A program made the translations under genes and the position numbers. Positions 43,400 to 55,100 of a stretch of 64,000 bases of DNA are shown in pieces (within the stretch, counting starts at the first letter, position 1; every line of letters begins with the position of its first letter). Under the pieces are notes generated by a model. The model worked only from the letters and a program-made list of their open reading frames with translations. It ran no database searches and was not told where the DNA came from. The stretch comes from Okapia johnstoni. Its lineage: Eukaryota > Chordata > Mammalia > Artiodactyla > Giraffidae. The stretch lies in NCBI GenBank assembly GCA_024291935.2, contig CM044310.1, positions 119,174,213 through 119,238,212 on the forward strand, in the 5' to 3' direction.

Positions 43400-44370
43400 A
43401 ATGACAAAGACCTTTGCTCATACCCCATTCTTAAAAGCCTCACAAAGCTGAACACTTTGTCATTAACTGACTAAAACGATCAAACCCTTCTCCTTTCTTA
43501 CTGTGCTCTGAAAGTCAGTCCTGAGCAAAAGACCAAAGATATGTAGCCTTTGATTCCACCTAAAAATTAATATCATAATGATATTATATTACCATATCAC
43601 ATGCTAAAACTGCTAACATGAACCTCCCTGTAGTATCCCTCAATCCTATCGGTTTCTTAGAAGATCACACGGGAGGATGTGGACAATTTGCCTCCTGAAT
43701 ACGTGAGCACTCATGGGGGAGGGCTGGTCAGTGGGGAAGACGCCTGCACAGGTGCTTGGGAAGCAATTGCTGAGTTAATATGGAGGACATTTCAGGTCAA
43801 GGAAAGCAAATATTCTTAAATGTTACAGATTCAGATCATTAACTGAGCAAAAAAGTTCACCTGGAACTTGATGTGAAGGTCTGTGATAATCTGTATTCTT
43901 TCTCAGGATGCTTTTTCTGGAGGACAGCCAGCCTGGAGGAAAGAAAGGACAGAATGAGACACTGGGCCTTTGCGGAGCACATCAGGAATTACCCTCCCAT
44001 TTCCAGTCTCAAAATGAAGTAATCGCTTTCCTCAAAGACTAAATTGGCAAAGCAAAAACTATACTCCCTGATACATAACTGTACTTTTTTGTTGCCTGCC
44101 TAAGTACAGCTATTTCACACCAGTATTTTTGAACCAAACCCTTTCAGGGTAAGCTGTGTCAGTCTTGAAAAATCAAAGTTACATAGTTAAAGGCCATAAA
44201 GAGATGTTTTCATTCTTCCTAGTTTAAAGAGAGTAGACTTTAAGTAGTGAGCTTTGAAGAGAAAAATATAATTAAAGAGCTAAAATTAATTTTAAGGACA
44301 GCATGGGCCCAACCCGAGTAAGAGGCTAAGTCTTTATAAAGCTAAAAAAACAGAGAGAAAATACCCTCCA
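43400..44370. other. Nothing recognised
   Basis: Presumed upstream intron of the KRAB-ZNF gene. No exon, RNA gene or clear repeat could be supported. Confidence 0.3.
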
Positions 44371-44379
44371 AGACCACAC

Positions 44380-44890
44380 CTAAGGTGTGGTACATATGTA
44401 CAATGGAATATTACTCAGTCATAAAAAGGAACGAAACTGGATCATTTGTAGAGATGTGGATGGACCTAGAGTCTCTCATACAGAGTGAAGTTAGAAAAAC
44501 AAATATCATATATCAATGCATATGTGTGGAATCTGGAAAAATGGTACAGATGAACCTAGTTCCAGGGCAGGAATGGAGACACAGACCTATGGAATGAACA
44601 TGTGGAAACAGGGCTGGGGCAGGGAGAGGTGGGTGGGATGAACCGGGAGATTAGGACTGACATACGCACACTACCAGGTGTAAAACAGACAGTGGGGAGC
44701 TGCTGTATCGCACAGGAGCTCAGCTTGGTGCTCTGTGATGACCTGGGGTGGGGAGGGCGGTGGTTGGCGGGGAGCGCTGGGAGGGAGGGCCAAGAGGGAG
44801 GGGATGTAAGTATACTTACAGCCGATCCGCTTCGTTGTACAGCAGAAACTAACACAACATTGTGAAGCAATTATACTAAAAAACCCACCA
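44380..44890 (+). repeat. L1 3' end
   Basis: End of ORF2 (MEYYSVIKRNETGSFVEMW region), then a 3' tail with CAGAAACTAACACAACATTG. Common in ruminant genomes. Confidence 0.88.
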
Positions 44891-45129
44891 AAAACAAGAA
44901 GGGCGCACCCAGATGTGTTTCAGAGATTCCGGGAGACTAGGCTCTACTAATTGGGGGTACCCCGCCCCTCCCCCCCGCACCTCCCAGGTCAGGGACCTCT
45001 CCCTTTCAAAACAGAATCTTTTCCCCCGAGACCCTTCCGTCTCGTCACTCAGGTAGCCTGGGCTTTGGAAGGACGGCACCTCTAGCTCTAAAGTCGCCAT
45101 CTCATGACGACACCTGTGTCAATTCCTGT

Positions 45130-45840
45130 CATTTCCATTACAGGGTTCGGGCTCCCACGTCCCTCGGGGGCCGCTGGGCCCCCGCAAGTACTGCACGGTG
45201 GGACCGCGGGGGCGGAGGGACCGGCGGAGACACCGGAGCCACAGGTGACACGGTCACACGGTCACACACCCCCTCCCCCGTGCCCACACACCCGGGCGCC
45301 ATTGCACCTGTCACAGCTGGACAAACGCACACAGCGCGGCTGCGACACACCGACCGACGCCCCCGCCAGAGGCACGGCGCCCGGCTCCGCCAACCCCGCA
45401 GGCACGTCAGGGCGGCTCTCACAGCCCCGCCGCCCCCGCCAGAGCCACGCGCGTGGAAGCCACGCGGGGCGGAGCGCAGGCGTCCGAGCCCGAGGCTCAC
45501 ACGCCCCGGGGGCCCGGAGGGCACAGCCGCGGGGATGGGGGCCGCGACGCCTCCCCCCTTCACACACTCACGCGCAAGTGCGTCACAACCGCAGGGACCG
45601 GCCCGCGCCCCTCACCGACGCCCACGCGCGCCTTCGCCGGCAGACAAGGCCGAGCCCCCTCACACACGCACACACACGCACACGCTCGCGCTCCCTCCGC
45701 AGCGGCTCCCGAAGCCACAGGCCGACGCTCCGTTCCGGGCCTCCTGGCCTCTTCCCTCACCGCCACCGCCCGCCGCCTTCCTCTGCAGGTTTCCTCCCGG
45801 GATGCTAATTACTCACCACCCGGGGCCCAGCAACTAACAG
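45130..45840. promoter_or_regulatory. CpG-rich promoter-type island
   Basis: Markedly GC- and CG-rich sequence in an otherwise AT-leaning window, holding many CGCG and GGCGG-like words and CACACG simple repeats (45660-45690). It lies upstream of the minus-strand KRAB-ZNF gene and next to the ZNF143-like motif cluster, so it is the likely first-exon and promoter area. Long open frames across it come from the lack of AT-rich stop codons and are not genes. Confidence 0.75.
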
Positions 45841-45945
45841 GGTGTCGGGAGGGAGCGAGCGCAGGCGTGCAGGTTAGCTCCGGACAGCGTCGCCAGGAAA
45901 CCACAGCTTGAAAAAAAAAAACAAACCTGACGCGCAGAAAGCGCA

Positions 45946-46126
45946 TCTCCCAGGATACAACTCCCGGCGAAGCTAGTGGGCTCGTGCCCCAGAGCCCTCT
46001 GGGAAATGTAGTCCAAAAAACGGGGAATTTGCGGAGCTGAAAGCTCGTGGGCTCTCTTTCCCAGCATGCAACTCGGCAACGGCCCTACTAGAGCTGTGCC
46101 TCAGAGCCTTCTGGGAAGTGTAGTTC
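45946..46126. promoter_or_regulatory. Duplicated ZNF143/SBS-like motif cluster
   Basis: Two diverged copies of a ~66-bp block (45946-46013 and 46057-46126). Each starts with a TCCCAG-ATRCAACT word and ends with a reversed ACTACANTTCCCAG word. The best sites are TTTCCCAGCATGCA at 46057-46070 and the reverse complement ACTACACTTCCCAGAAGGC at 46108-46126. These match the known ZNF143/THAP11 element found in many zinc-finger gene promoters. Confidence 0.75.
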
Positions 46127-46174
46127 TCATCCCAGGTAATACACAAGGTTCCTCAGAAGGCTTCTCTCTCTGCG

Positions 46175-46184
46175 TATAAAGGGG
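46175..46184 (+). promoter_or_regulatory. TATA-like box, plus strand
   Basis: TATAAAGGGG lies about 50 bp after the last ZNF143-like site and reads away from the KRAB-ZNF gene. It could mark a divergent plus-strand transcript. No gene was recognised downstream before SINE sequence begins at about 46355. Confidence 0.35.
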
Positions 46185-46354
46185 CTGTGGCCCCCAGCCT
46201 CCGGACGGAGTGTATTGCAGAGTCGCAGAGTTTCTAAGTGCAGGGAGCCCTGCCAGCCGTTCAGAATTCTTTTCTTTTATTACTCATTTTAGTATTAGTA
46301 TCATTACTACTACTACTTAAAAAAAGAAAAAACTTTTTTTATTTTATACTGGAG

Positions 46355-46470
46355 TATAAATGGCAACCCATTCGAGTATTATTTGCCTGGAAAATTCTAA
46401 GGACAGAGGAGCCTGGCGAGCTGCAGTCTATGAGGATGCAAAGAGTCAGGCAGGGCTGAGCACACACAAT
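46355..46470 (+). repeat. Bov-A SINE fragment
   Basis: AATGGCAACCCATTCGAGTA to GCAAAGAGTCAGGCAGGGCT; the tRNA head is missing. Confidence 0.8.
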
Positions 46471-46519
46471 TACACTTATAGCTGATTAATAATGTGATAG
46501 TTTCAGGTAGACTGCAAAG

Positions 46520-46660
46520 GGACTCGGCAATGCATATATATGTATCCGTTCTCCCCCAAACTCCACTCCCTTCCAGGCTGCCACGTGACTTTGAGCAGCG
46601 TTCCCTGTGTTATACAGGAGGACCTTGTTGATTAATCATCTTAAATATAGCAGCGTGTGC
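46520..46660 (-). repeat. L1 3' end fragment
   Basis: ATGTATCCGTTCTCCCCCAA and TCCCTGTGTTATACAGGAGG are reversed L1-tail words. Confidence 0.55.
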
Positions 46661-46747
46661 ATGTCCATGCCAAACTTCCTATCTATCTATCCCTTTCCTC
46701 CTCCTCCTAACAGGAAAAAAAGCTTTATTACGTTCTTATATGTACAT

Positions 46748-46975
46748 CTTGGACTTCCCAGATGGCGCAAATAGTAAAGAACCCCCCTGCAAATGCAAGA
46801 GATTTAAGAGATCAGGGTTTGATCCCTGGGTCAGGAAGATCACCTGGAGGAGGGTATGGCAACCCACTCCAGTATTCTTGCCTGGAGAATCCCATGGGCA
46901 GAGGAGCCTGGAGGGCTACAGTCCATCAGGTCGCACAGAGTCAGACACGGCTGAAGCGACTTAGCATGCACACAT
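46748..46975 (+). repeat. Bov-tA type SINE
   Basis: GGACTTCCCAGATGGCGCAA head to GTCAGACACGGCTGAAGCGA; full length. Confidence 0.92.
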
Positions 46976-47124
46976 GTACGTGAGAGCTTTCAGAAGAGAA
47001 TGAAGACCTGAAGAACTGACCAGAGCAGGAAGCTTTTATACCTTTTAGACAAAGAAAGGATAAATTTGTGAAGTATTGACAGTGCAACGGGCAAGTGAGA
47101 GTCCCGTTAGGGCTTGGTAATTCT

Positions 47125-47215
47125 TATCTTTGGACTTCCCTGGTGGGTCAGTGGTAAAGAACCCGCCTGCCAATGCAGGAGACACAGGAGACTCAGGTTT
47201 GATCCCTGGAAGCAC
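47125..47215 (+). repeat. Bov-tA head fragment
   Basis: GGACTTCCCTGGTGGGTCAG to GGTTTGATCCCTGG; it joins the left edge of the inverted-duplication arm. Confidence 0.8.
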
Positions 47216-48075
47216 CGAGGATGGTGGAGTTAAGCATGGCTGCTTTCACAGGCAGATAGAGGAAAGCCTCTTATCCTGGTCACTTTGGAAAGAATTCACA
47301 CCAGGTGGCGCCTAGTGTTAAAGAACTGCCTGTGAAAGCAGGAGCTGTAAGAGGACACAGGTTTGATCCCTGGATTGAGATGATCCCCTGGAGGGCATGG
47401 CAACCCACTCCAGTATTCTTGCCTAGAGAATCCCATGGACAGAGGAGCCTGGAAGGCTACAGTCCATAGGGTTGCAAAGAGTTGAACATGACTGAAGTGA
47501 CTTAGCACACACTCACAAACAGGGAAGGAAGTTACCATAACAAAACAGACAGAACCTTTTGGATGAATTCAATATCCTGTTATTTTTCTTTGCTGCTTCA
47601 GAATTTATAGCAGGAATTGATGTGCTCCATGAGATATTGAATACTTCCCTGTCTTTGTGTTCACCATAAAGAAGGCTGAGTGCCGAAGAATTGATGCTTT
47701 TGAACTGTGGTGCTGGAGAAGACTCTTGAGAGTCCCTTGGACAACAAGGAGATCCAACCAGTCCATCCTAAAGGAAATCAGTCCTGAATATTCATTGGAA
47801 GGACTGATGCTGAAGCTGAAGCTCCAATACTTTGGCCACCTGATGCGAAGAGCCGACTCACTGGAAAAGACCTTGATGCTGGGAAAGATGGAAGGCGGGA
47901 GGAGAAGGGGACGACAGAGGATGAGATGGTTTGATGGCCTCACCGACTCGATGGACGTGAGTTTGAGCAAACTCTGGAAGATGGTGAAGGACAGGGAAGC
48001 CTGGCGTGCTGCAGTCCATGGGGTTGCAAAGGGTCAGCCACCCTGACTCTTTGACTGAGTGACTAAACAACAACT
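47210..48075 (+). repeat. Inverted duplication arm 2
   Basis: Reverse-complement partner of 30030-31110. It holds a tail (47210-47285), a Bov-tA SINE (47290-47515), a spacer (47520-47670) and BovB (47675-48070). It lacks the ~230-bp piece found at 30790-31018. The BovB part still reads [19 protein letters not shown] and [17 protein letters not shown]. Confidence 0.75.
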
Positions 48076-48397
48076 AAACAAAACAGCGTGTCATCCAGGC
48101 CTGTGGGGTTCCAGGTGGGCTAAATCTGTCCATGACAGAATCAGGTGCTCTTTCCTTATTGAGAAGCAGAAAATGACCGTGAAGTGTTGAGAGCACAAGC
48201 ACAAAGTCAGAGCTAGGAGGAAAAGAAGCGAAGCTCTTTTGAGTAATAAAAAAATCAAGAAGCCAAAAAAATTTCAGAAAGAAAAAACCTCAAGTTAATG
48301 AATTAAACTAAAAAAAAAAAAAAGTAAAAAAAGCAAACAACCAAAAACAGAAGGCAGAAAATAATAGGGATTAAAGTGGGGAAAAGTGAAGTAGATG

Positions 48398-48520
48398 GGA
48401 ATTCCCTGGCAGTCCAGTGGTTAGGACTCTGCTCTTTAACAGCTGAGGTCTCAGGTTCAATCCCTGGCCAGGGAGCAAAGATCCTGCAAGCCGAGGGACA
48501 TGGCAAAAAAAAACAAATTT
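48398..48520 (+). repeat. CHR-type SINE
   Basis: GGGAATTCCCTGGCAGTCCA head, AGGTTCAATCCCTGGCCAGG, A-rich tail. Confidence 0.85.
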
Positions 48521-48739
48521 TTTAAGTGATACAAGGAATCAACGGAGCTAGAAGTTGGTTCTTTGAAAATGGGAAAATCTTTAGCTAGATTGACCGGGGC
48601 AGGGGGAGAAAAACTGATTATGTAAGAAGTCAAAGATCACTAGAGACGCTTCTAGTCTCATCTAGGTATGTGTGTGGCTAAGGTGAAGCATCACATGAAC
48701 ACAATGACACTGCAAATAAACAAACCTGAGTTACCCCAG

Positions 48740-49260
48740 ACCAGAGTTTGCTAAAGTGTTTCTCTTGAGAGCCGAATAGTCAATATTTTAGGTTGTGCAG
48801 GCCGAATATGCTCTGGACCACATATTCCTCTGTATTTTTATTAACAACTTTTTGAAAATAAAAACTACTCAGCCTCTAGTCCACAGGCCAGATTTGAGCT
48901 ATGGACCAGAGTTTACCTGACTGCTCCCCTAAATGAATAGGTAAGGATGGGGAAGAAAAATTCTAGATCAGCGTTATCCAGTATGGTAACAAAGGCACAG
49001 TCTGAGCACTTGAAATGTGGCTAAGTGGGAAATAAGTGTAAAATGTACACTGAGATTTGAAGACTATTCAGAAATAAAAAGATAAAATATCTCACTAGTG
49101 ATTTTTACATGATACGTTTAAACGATAAAATTTGTATATTTTGAGCTAAATACATTATTAAAATTAGTTGTATCTGGTTTTTTTTTCCTTTTCTAATGTG
49201 ATACTAAGAAAATTTTAATTATGTACATGGATGTCATATTTGCTTAGACAGCACTATTCT
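48740..49260. repeat. Ancient non-autonomous DNA transposon remnants (MER-like)
   Basis: GTCAATATTTTAGGTTGTGC with CCACAGGCCAGATTTGAGC (48775-48895), and TCCAGTATGGTAACAAAGGC with GCACTTGAAATGTGGCTAAG (48970-49025), recall old hAT-type MER elements. Families not resolved. Confidence 0.45.
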
Positions 49261-49639
49261 CTTCTGCAATTTGTCAAATTTGACAGCATTGGTCAAAATT
49301 TTTAAATGTGCCTGTCTTTGACTCAACAGTCCCACATAAGATATACACTATTTTATACATTAATTTAAAGCTTTCCCATATCATATACATGGACACTTAC
49401 CACCTTTCCCAAAGAACCTCCTCTTTTCCTCAGGAGCTCACATTGACCCAGGGATCAACAATCGTTGACTTTCTGCGGAGTATGGGATTTTTTTGTTTTG
49501 TTTCAGAGTTTTGTTTTTGTTTTGCTGTTTTGATTTTGTGGAGCAGGGGTTGTTTTGTTTTCTTGTTGGGGCGGGGTTTGGTTTTGGTTGTTTGCAGAGT
49601 GTGGGGAATATTGCAGTATTTGTATGAAGCAGAAAGTGT

Positions 49640-49830
49640 GTATGTTAGTCAGTCATGTCTGACTCTTAGTGACCCCATAGACTGCCAGGCTCCTCTGTCC
49701 TTGGGATTCTCCAGGCAAGAATACTGGAGTGGGTTGCCATTTCCTTCTCCAGGGATCTTCCCAGGGATCGAACCTAGGTCTCCCACATTCCAGGCAGATT
49801 CTTTACCATCTGAGCCACTGGGGAAGCAGA
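49640..49830 (-). repeat. Bov-tA type SINE
   Basis: Reversed element: GTTAGTCAGTCATGTCTGAC to CCATCTGAGCCACTGGGGAA. Confidence 0.9.
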
Positions 49831-49914
49831 ACTCAAGCTCAAATCTATTAGGTTATCCATGGTTCTTCTGGAGGAAGAGGCTGTCTTTTTCTAGACAGAA
49901 TTCACTATTTTTTA

Positions 49915-50335
49915 GGGCTTCCCAGGTGGCACTAGTAGTAAAGAATCCCACCTGCCAATGCGGGAGACACAGGAATGAAGGGTCAATCCCTGAGTTGAGA
50001 AGATCCCTTGGAGGAGGAAATGGCAACCCACTCCAGGATTTTTTTTTTTAATTAATTAATTTATTTTAGTTGGAGGATAATTACTTTACAATATTGTAGT
50101 GGTTTTTGCCATACATTGACATGAATCAGCCATGGGTTTACATGTGTTCCCCATCCTGAACCCCCCCTCCCACCTCCCTCCCCATCCCATCCTTCTGGGT
50201 CATCCCATTGCACCAGCCCTGAGCACTTGTCTCATGCATCGAACCCCACTCCAGGATTCTTGCCTGGAAAATCCCATGGATGGAGGAGCCTGGCGGGCTG
50301 CAGTCCATGGGGTTGGAAAGAGTCAGGCATGACTC
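49915..50335 (+). repeat. Bov-tA SINE split by an L1 tail
   Basis: The SINE runs 49915-50040 and resumes at 50245-50335 (TCTTGCCTGGAAAATCCCAT). The break is the insertion described in the next entry. Confidence 0.92.
50041..50244 (-). mobile_element. L1 3' end inserted in the SINE
   Basis: Begins with a T run on the plus strand (poly-A of a minus-strand copy) and holds ACATTGACATGAATCAGCCA. It is flanked by a perfect 14-bp target duplication CCCACTCCAGGATT (50027-50040 and 50245-50258). A 204-bp, heavily 5'-truncated L1. Confidence 0.93.
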
Positions 50336-50539
50336 ACATTCTTTAAACTTTTATGTAATGAATGACCTAGCCAATTGTGAAATTTCAAATAAGGTGAAAA
50401 ATTACAGTATTTGAATTAACTGAAATACTCAGCTGAAATTAACTAAACTGGCCCACAGGTGGGATCTTTGTGGACATGGAAAACAGAGTACAGTTGTACT
50501 TCAGGACTTCGGGCAAACAGATGAGGTGAGGTGAGAAGC

Positions 50540-51190
50540 TGGTTTGCAGACACTATGGAAAACAGTACGGAGGTTCCTCAGAAAACCAAAATAACTACCA
50601 CATAACAACAATTCCACTCCAGGTTATATATCTGAGAGAGAAAAAAATAACTTGAAAAGATACATACAGCCCAATATTCTTAGCATTATTTACAATAGCC
50701 AAAATACAGAAGCAACTCAAATGTCCACCAAAAGACAAACGGATAAAAAAAAGATGTATATGTATGCAATAGAATACTATGAAGGCATAGGAAAGAATCA
50801 AGTTCTCCATTTGCAACACAGATGTACCTGAAGGTTATTATACTTAGTGAAATAAAGTAAGACAAATTACTTACATGTGAAATCTAAAAAATAAATGACT
50901 CTATTAGCAAAAGAGAAGCAGAATCACTGATAGAATAAACTAGTTGGTGGTTACTAGCCAGGTGAGAGAAGGGTTAGGGACAACTGTGGTAGGGGATTAA
51001 GAGATACAGACTACTATGTATAAAATAAGCTACAGGGATATGGTACAGCACAGGAAAATAAAGCCATTATATTAATATATAATTACTCTAAATGAAATAC
51101 AACCTATAAAATTATGTCACTGCGTTGTACACCTGGAACTAGTATAATATTGTAAATCAACTGTACCTCAACCTAAAAAAATTGAATGAA
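50540..51190 (+). repeat. L1 ORF2 end and 3' tail
   Basis: ACAATTCCACTCCAGGTTAT to TACCTCAACCTAAAAAAATT, the diverged end of an older L1 with the TTGTACACCTGGAACTAGTA tail. Confidence 0.8.
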
Positions 51191-51499
51191 TGAATGGGTA
51201 AAGACAGCAGATGGTGTATTAAAATATTCCAGTGGAAATATATAGACATCAAAAATCCAGTATGCTTAAGAATCACTGTATGATGATATCATCTTCAAAA
51301 TGAATGATGAATGTGCTAAAGTCAATCAATTTCCCTATTATATCTGGATTCCAGCTTTACTGAGAGGTATAATGGTAAATTTAAAATGGTATACATCTAG
51401 GTTTTTTTTTCCCAGAAAATTTTAAATAAACACACAAAATTGCGTTGCATTTCAACAGTAACAAAACGAAATTCCAGCAGCATCAATTAAAAAAAAAAT

Positions 51500-51610
51500 T
51501 TGGATGTACCATGTGTCTTGCAGGCCTTAGCTCCCCCATCAAGGATCCAACCTGAACCGAGCAGTGAAAGTTAGGACTCCTAACCACTGAACCGCCAAGA
51601 AAGTCCCTCA
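51500..51610 (-). repeat. CHR-type SINE fragment
   Basis: Reversed, diverged; ends CACTGAACCGCCAAGAAAGT. Confidence 0.7.
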
Positions 51611-52111
51611 ACATTTGTTAATATTTAGGAACAATTTCCACAGAGTTCTTGGGAAATAAAAACAAAGAGTTAGTGAATGGCGTTAAAGAAGATTAATGAA
51701 GAGTCACATCACAGAAAAGTAAATAAACACAGTGCAACCCTTGACACAGTATATAGTTACCCGCATTTTCTTCTCGTGTGGCCAATCTATGTGTTCTTGT
51801 TGCAAAAAGGCACACGATCATACTTCTTCCACGCAGGTTAGTAGTTTATTTATTTATTTTTTCTGTTTAGCTTGTGCTCTCTCTGAAAACTCATCTTGCT
51901 GCACAGGTATGAGGTATGCACTTTTCTGTACATATCTATCATGCTTTGTAAAGTTTACTAGACAATAGATAAGTCATTTCGCCCACTAGCAATGAGTAAA
52001 GGGCCCTAAATGCACCCCCACCGTCACAGTCCATAGAGACTTAAAGTGCCCCTGGAACCAGCAGATCCTCCAGGGCATGGAGGGATTCCACACAGCATCT
52101 ACGTCTTCTGG

Positions 52112-55100
52112 TTAAGAGGACTCAGCATCCGAGGTGTTCTTGTCGAGAGTCTGGGAGGTGGAGGCTGCCGGCCGTTGCTCACTGTTCTCCAAGCTGTGTC
52201 GGATCCCGTATCCAAAGTATATGATAAATCCTAGGAGGAAAATCAGACAATGAAAGGGAAAAGTAGGAGCTGCACCCAGTTACAAATGCCCCAAACGCCT
52301 CCTATCATGGCGGCCAAGACAGTTTAGGGGAGATGCCATAGGAAGAGCATTCGGTTCAGTCCCTCAAGCGGTCTCTTTATCCTAGAAAACCTCTTACCAA
52401 TCACATTCCAGACTCCAAATTGGGCCCAAGTCCTAGAGGTCATCTGTATCATCAGGTAAACGTTCACAAAGATGCTCACCAGGGGGAGGGCAGGCAGAGC
52501 GGGGACCTGTGGGCAGAGTCAGTTCATCCCTGAGCACAGCCCAGACGTCTGAGAGGGAGACCCGACCCCAGTGGGCGAGAAGACCAGTCCTCGGGCTCTG
52601 CGTTCTGTGCCCACTCAGACTGTACGTGTAAGGCACTGAGTGTGGGCCAGGGAAGGCTTTTAACAGCTCGCCTTCCCTGGTACAGCAAAGGATGACTAAA
52701 CAGATTTTTAAAAGTGTTTCTTTATTTGACTGCACTAGGTCTTAGCTGCAGCAGGTGGGGTCTTCCATCTTTGTTGCATACGCGGATCTTTAGTTGCACC
52801 CTGTGGGATTAGCTCCCTGACCAGGGAGGGAACCCGGGCCCCCTGCATTGGGAGCTCAGAGTTTAGCCACTGGACCACCAGGGAAGTCCCAGCGAAGGAT
52901 GTTTGGACCTAAAGCACACAGACTTCCTTCACTCGAGGTGGACACATACGGTCACCAACCTTGAAGTGAAGAGGAGAGGGGTCCTGGGGCTGCCTCCAGA
53001 TGATGGCCGTGACCCCACTGATGAGCAGCAGCAGCAGCACAGCCACAGTTGTGAGCACCGAGTCTCCAGAGAACACCTGGCTGCGCCCATGGGCCAGGAT
53101 CAGGCTCAGGATGGCCTGCAGGAGAACTGCAGGGGTCAAGGAGGAGGAGAACAGAACAGGTTCGACTCCAGAAGCTGAAGATGTCAAGACCTTGGGTCAC
53201 ACTCCTCCCCAAAACTTCCTACATCATGAAGGGTCATCATATCTCCAGCATTCCTCAACTGATGAAATACACATTCCCACCTTATCTTGTCAATTTCAGA
53301 ATACCTCCAGAGAGAGATCCCACTGCTCACCAAGCAGTAAGGCACATCCATAGACAATCTGGCCAGATGTCCGGGTGGGGACCGTGCTGGTAGGGTGACA
53401 CAGACTCTTGAGAATCTTTGAGGTTCCCGCTTCAGGTGCAGTGTCCAAAGGACTTGCTTCAACTACAGACTCCATCTCAGTTCCTTTCTCTGTTTTCTTG
53501 GTCTTGCTTAAATTCTCATCCGGCTGGTATCTGAATTAGAGATAGTAAAGCAATGTTAACAGCAGCCCCTACTCATCCAACTCACACAGCCTATTCCACA
53601 TCTCTGCTGCCTTAAGCAGAGCAGACATTTAGAAGGCAGCATGAAAGCAGAAGACAGTTCCCTCCTCATCAATCCCATGTCTCCAAGGTCCCCCACCCAA
53701 GGTGCTGTGGGGTCTCACCTGAGGACAAGGACAGAAAATGCCACGAGGGAGTAAGCGAGCAGGGTCCCAATGGACATGAGGTCCACCAGGTCACGGAGCT
53801 CAAAGAGTAACGCCATGACCCCTAGAAGGAGGGCACAGACAAGGTGGGGCAGGGGAGTGAGAACCCAGGAGAAATATCCAAACTAAGAAAACTGATCAAA
53901 GAAGGAACGGCCATGATTTCTTTACCTGCAAGAATTCCAGAAGCCAAGGTGGCCATGACGGGGGTACGGGTGCGGGCGTGGATGCGGGCAAGTCCCCGGA
54001 AAAGGAGCCCGTCATCTGCCATTGAGAAGATCACACGGGGCATGGGGAACATGGCACCCAGGAGGCTGGGAGAGACAACGAGGACACGTGTGGGGACATG
54101 GAGAAGCAGGAGGGACCAGGGCATCCACTCCCTCGTCTACATGGGGCAAGAAGTCTTGCTCTCTTTGTCTCTCAATCCCAAGGGCTGGGATACCCGAGCA
54201 TCTGACCCTAGACGGGGAGAAAACCATGACACTGACCTGGATGTAAGAGCACAGAGGGTGCCAACAGCCACCACATATCTGGCAGGGTCCCAGCCAACGT
54301 GGAGAAAAGCCTGCGGCAAGGGGCTCGCAGGGTGAATCTGGTAGTAGGGCACCATGAGGGTGAGTGAGGCTGAGACACCAAAATACGCCAAAAAGCAGAT
54401 GAAGAGTGAGATCACGATGCCCAAGGGGATGGAGCGCTGGGGATTTCGGGCTTCTTCCCCTGCAGGATTGGAGGAAGTACGGGGTCAGGAAACACACCAG
54501 GGTGAAAGCACAAAATCCCCTTTCCTGTTGAACCTCCAAAAGAAACCCCTATACCCAAGTGCAGCCCAATCCAAGGCCACACCCAGGATGGGACCAGGAC
54601 CATGTTACCTGTAGTAGCAATGACATCAAAGCCGACAAATGCGTAGAAACACGTAGCTGCTCCTTGGAAAATCCCATCAAAGCCAAAAGGCACAAACCCT
54701 CCAGCACCCAGAGGGCCCAGGCTATGGTGAGAGAAGGAGCAAGAAAGAAGGTGGGGGAGGTGAGTTCAGCCATGACTTCTGGACTCTTCCCTTCACACCA
54801 CTAGTCCTGGGCTCCAGGAGCCCCATCACCCGGATTCATCAGCCCAGGTCTCTTTAGTCTCCACCACGTTCCCATCTCTGCACCCTCCTCCACATGCATT
54901 ACTAAGGCCCAGAGAACCCTCCTGACCTAGAGGAATCATTGGATCCAGATATGTTTGGTTTGTAGTCCTGTTCCGTGAGCTGCCAGTTGTGTGGGTCTCC
55001 CTTAATGATGCCAGAGATGATGATGAAGCTGAGAACCAAAAGGTTCAAGCCTGTGAACACTTTGTTAACCAGGGCCGACTCACCAGCTCCCAGAACCAGT

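Noticed and set aside
44876..45100. Possible first coding exon with MATLELEVPSFQSPG
   Set aside because: No splice donor follows in a compatible phase and the remainder overlaps L1 tail sequence.
45104..45911. Several long open frames (up to 234 codons) on both strands in the GC-rich stretch
   Set aside because: They are proline/arginine/alanine-rich in all frames, overlap one another and reflect a CpG island with few stop codons.
49308..50051. 247-codon plus-strand frame
   Set aside because: Most of it translates Bov-tA SINE and low-complexity T-rich sequence; no protein family matches.
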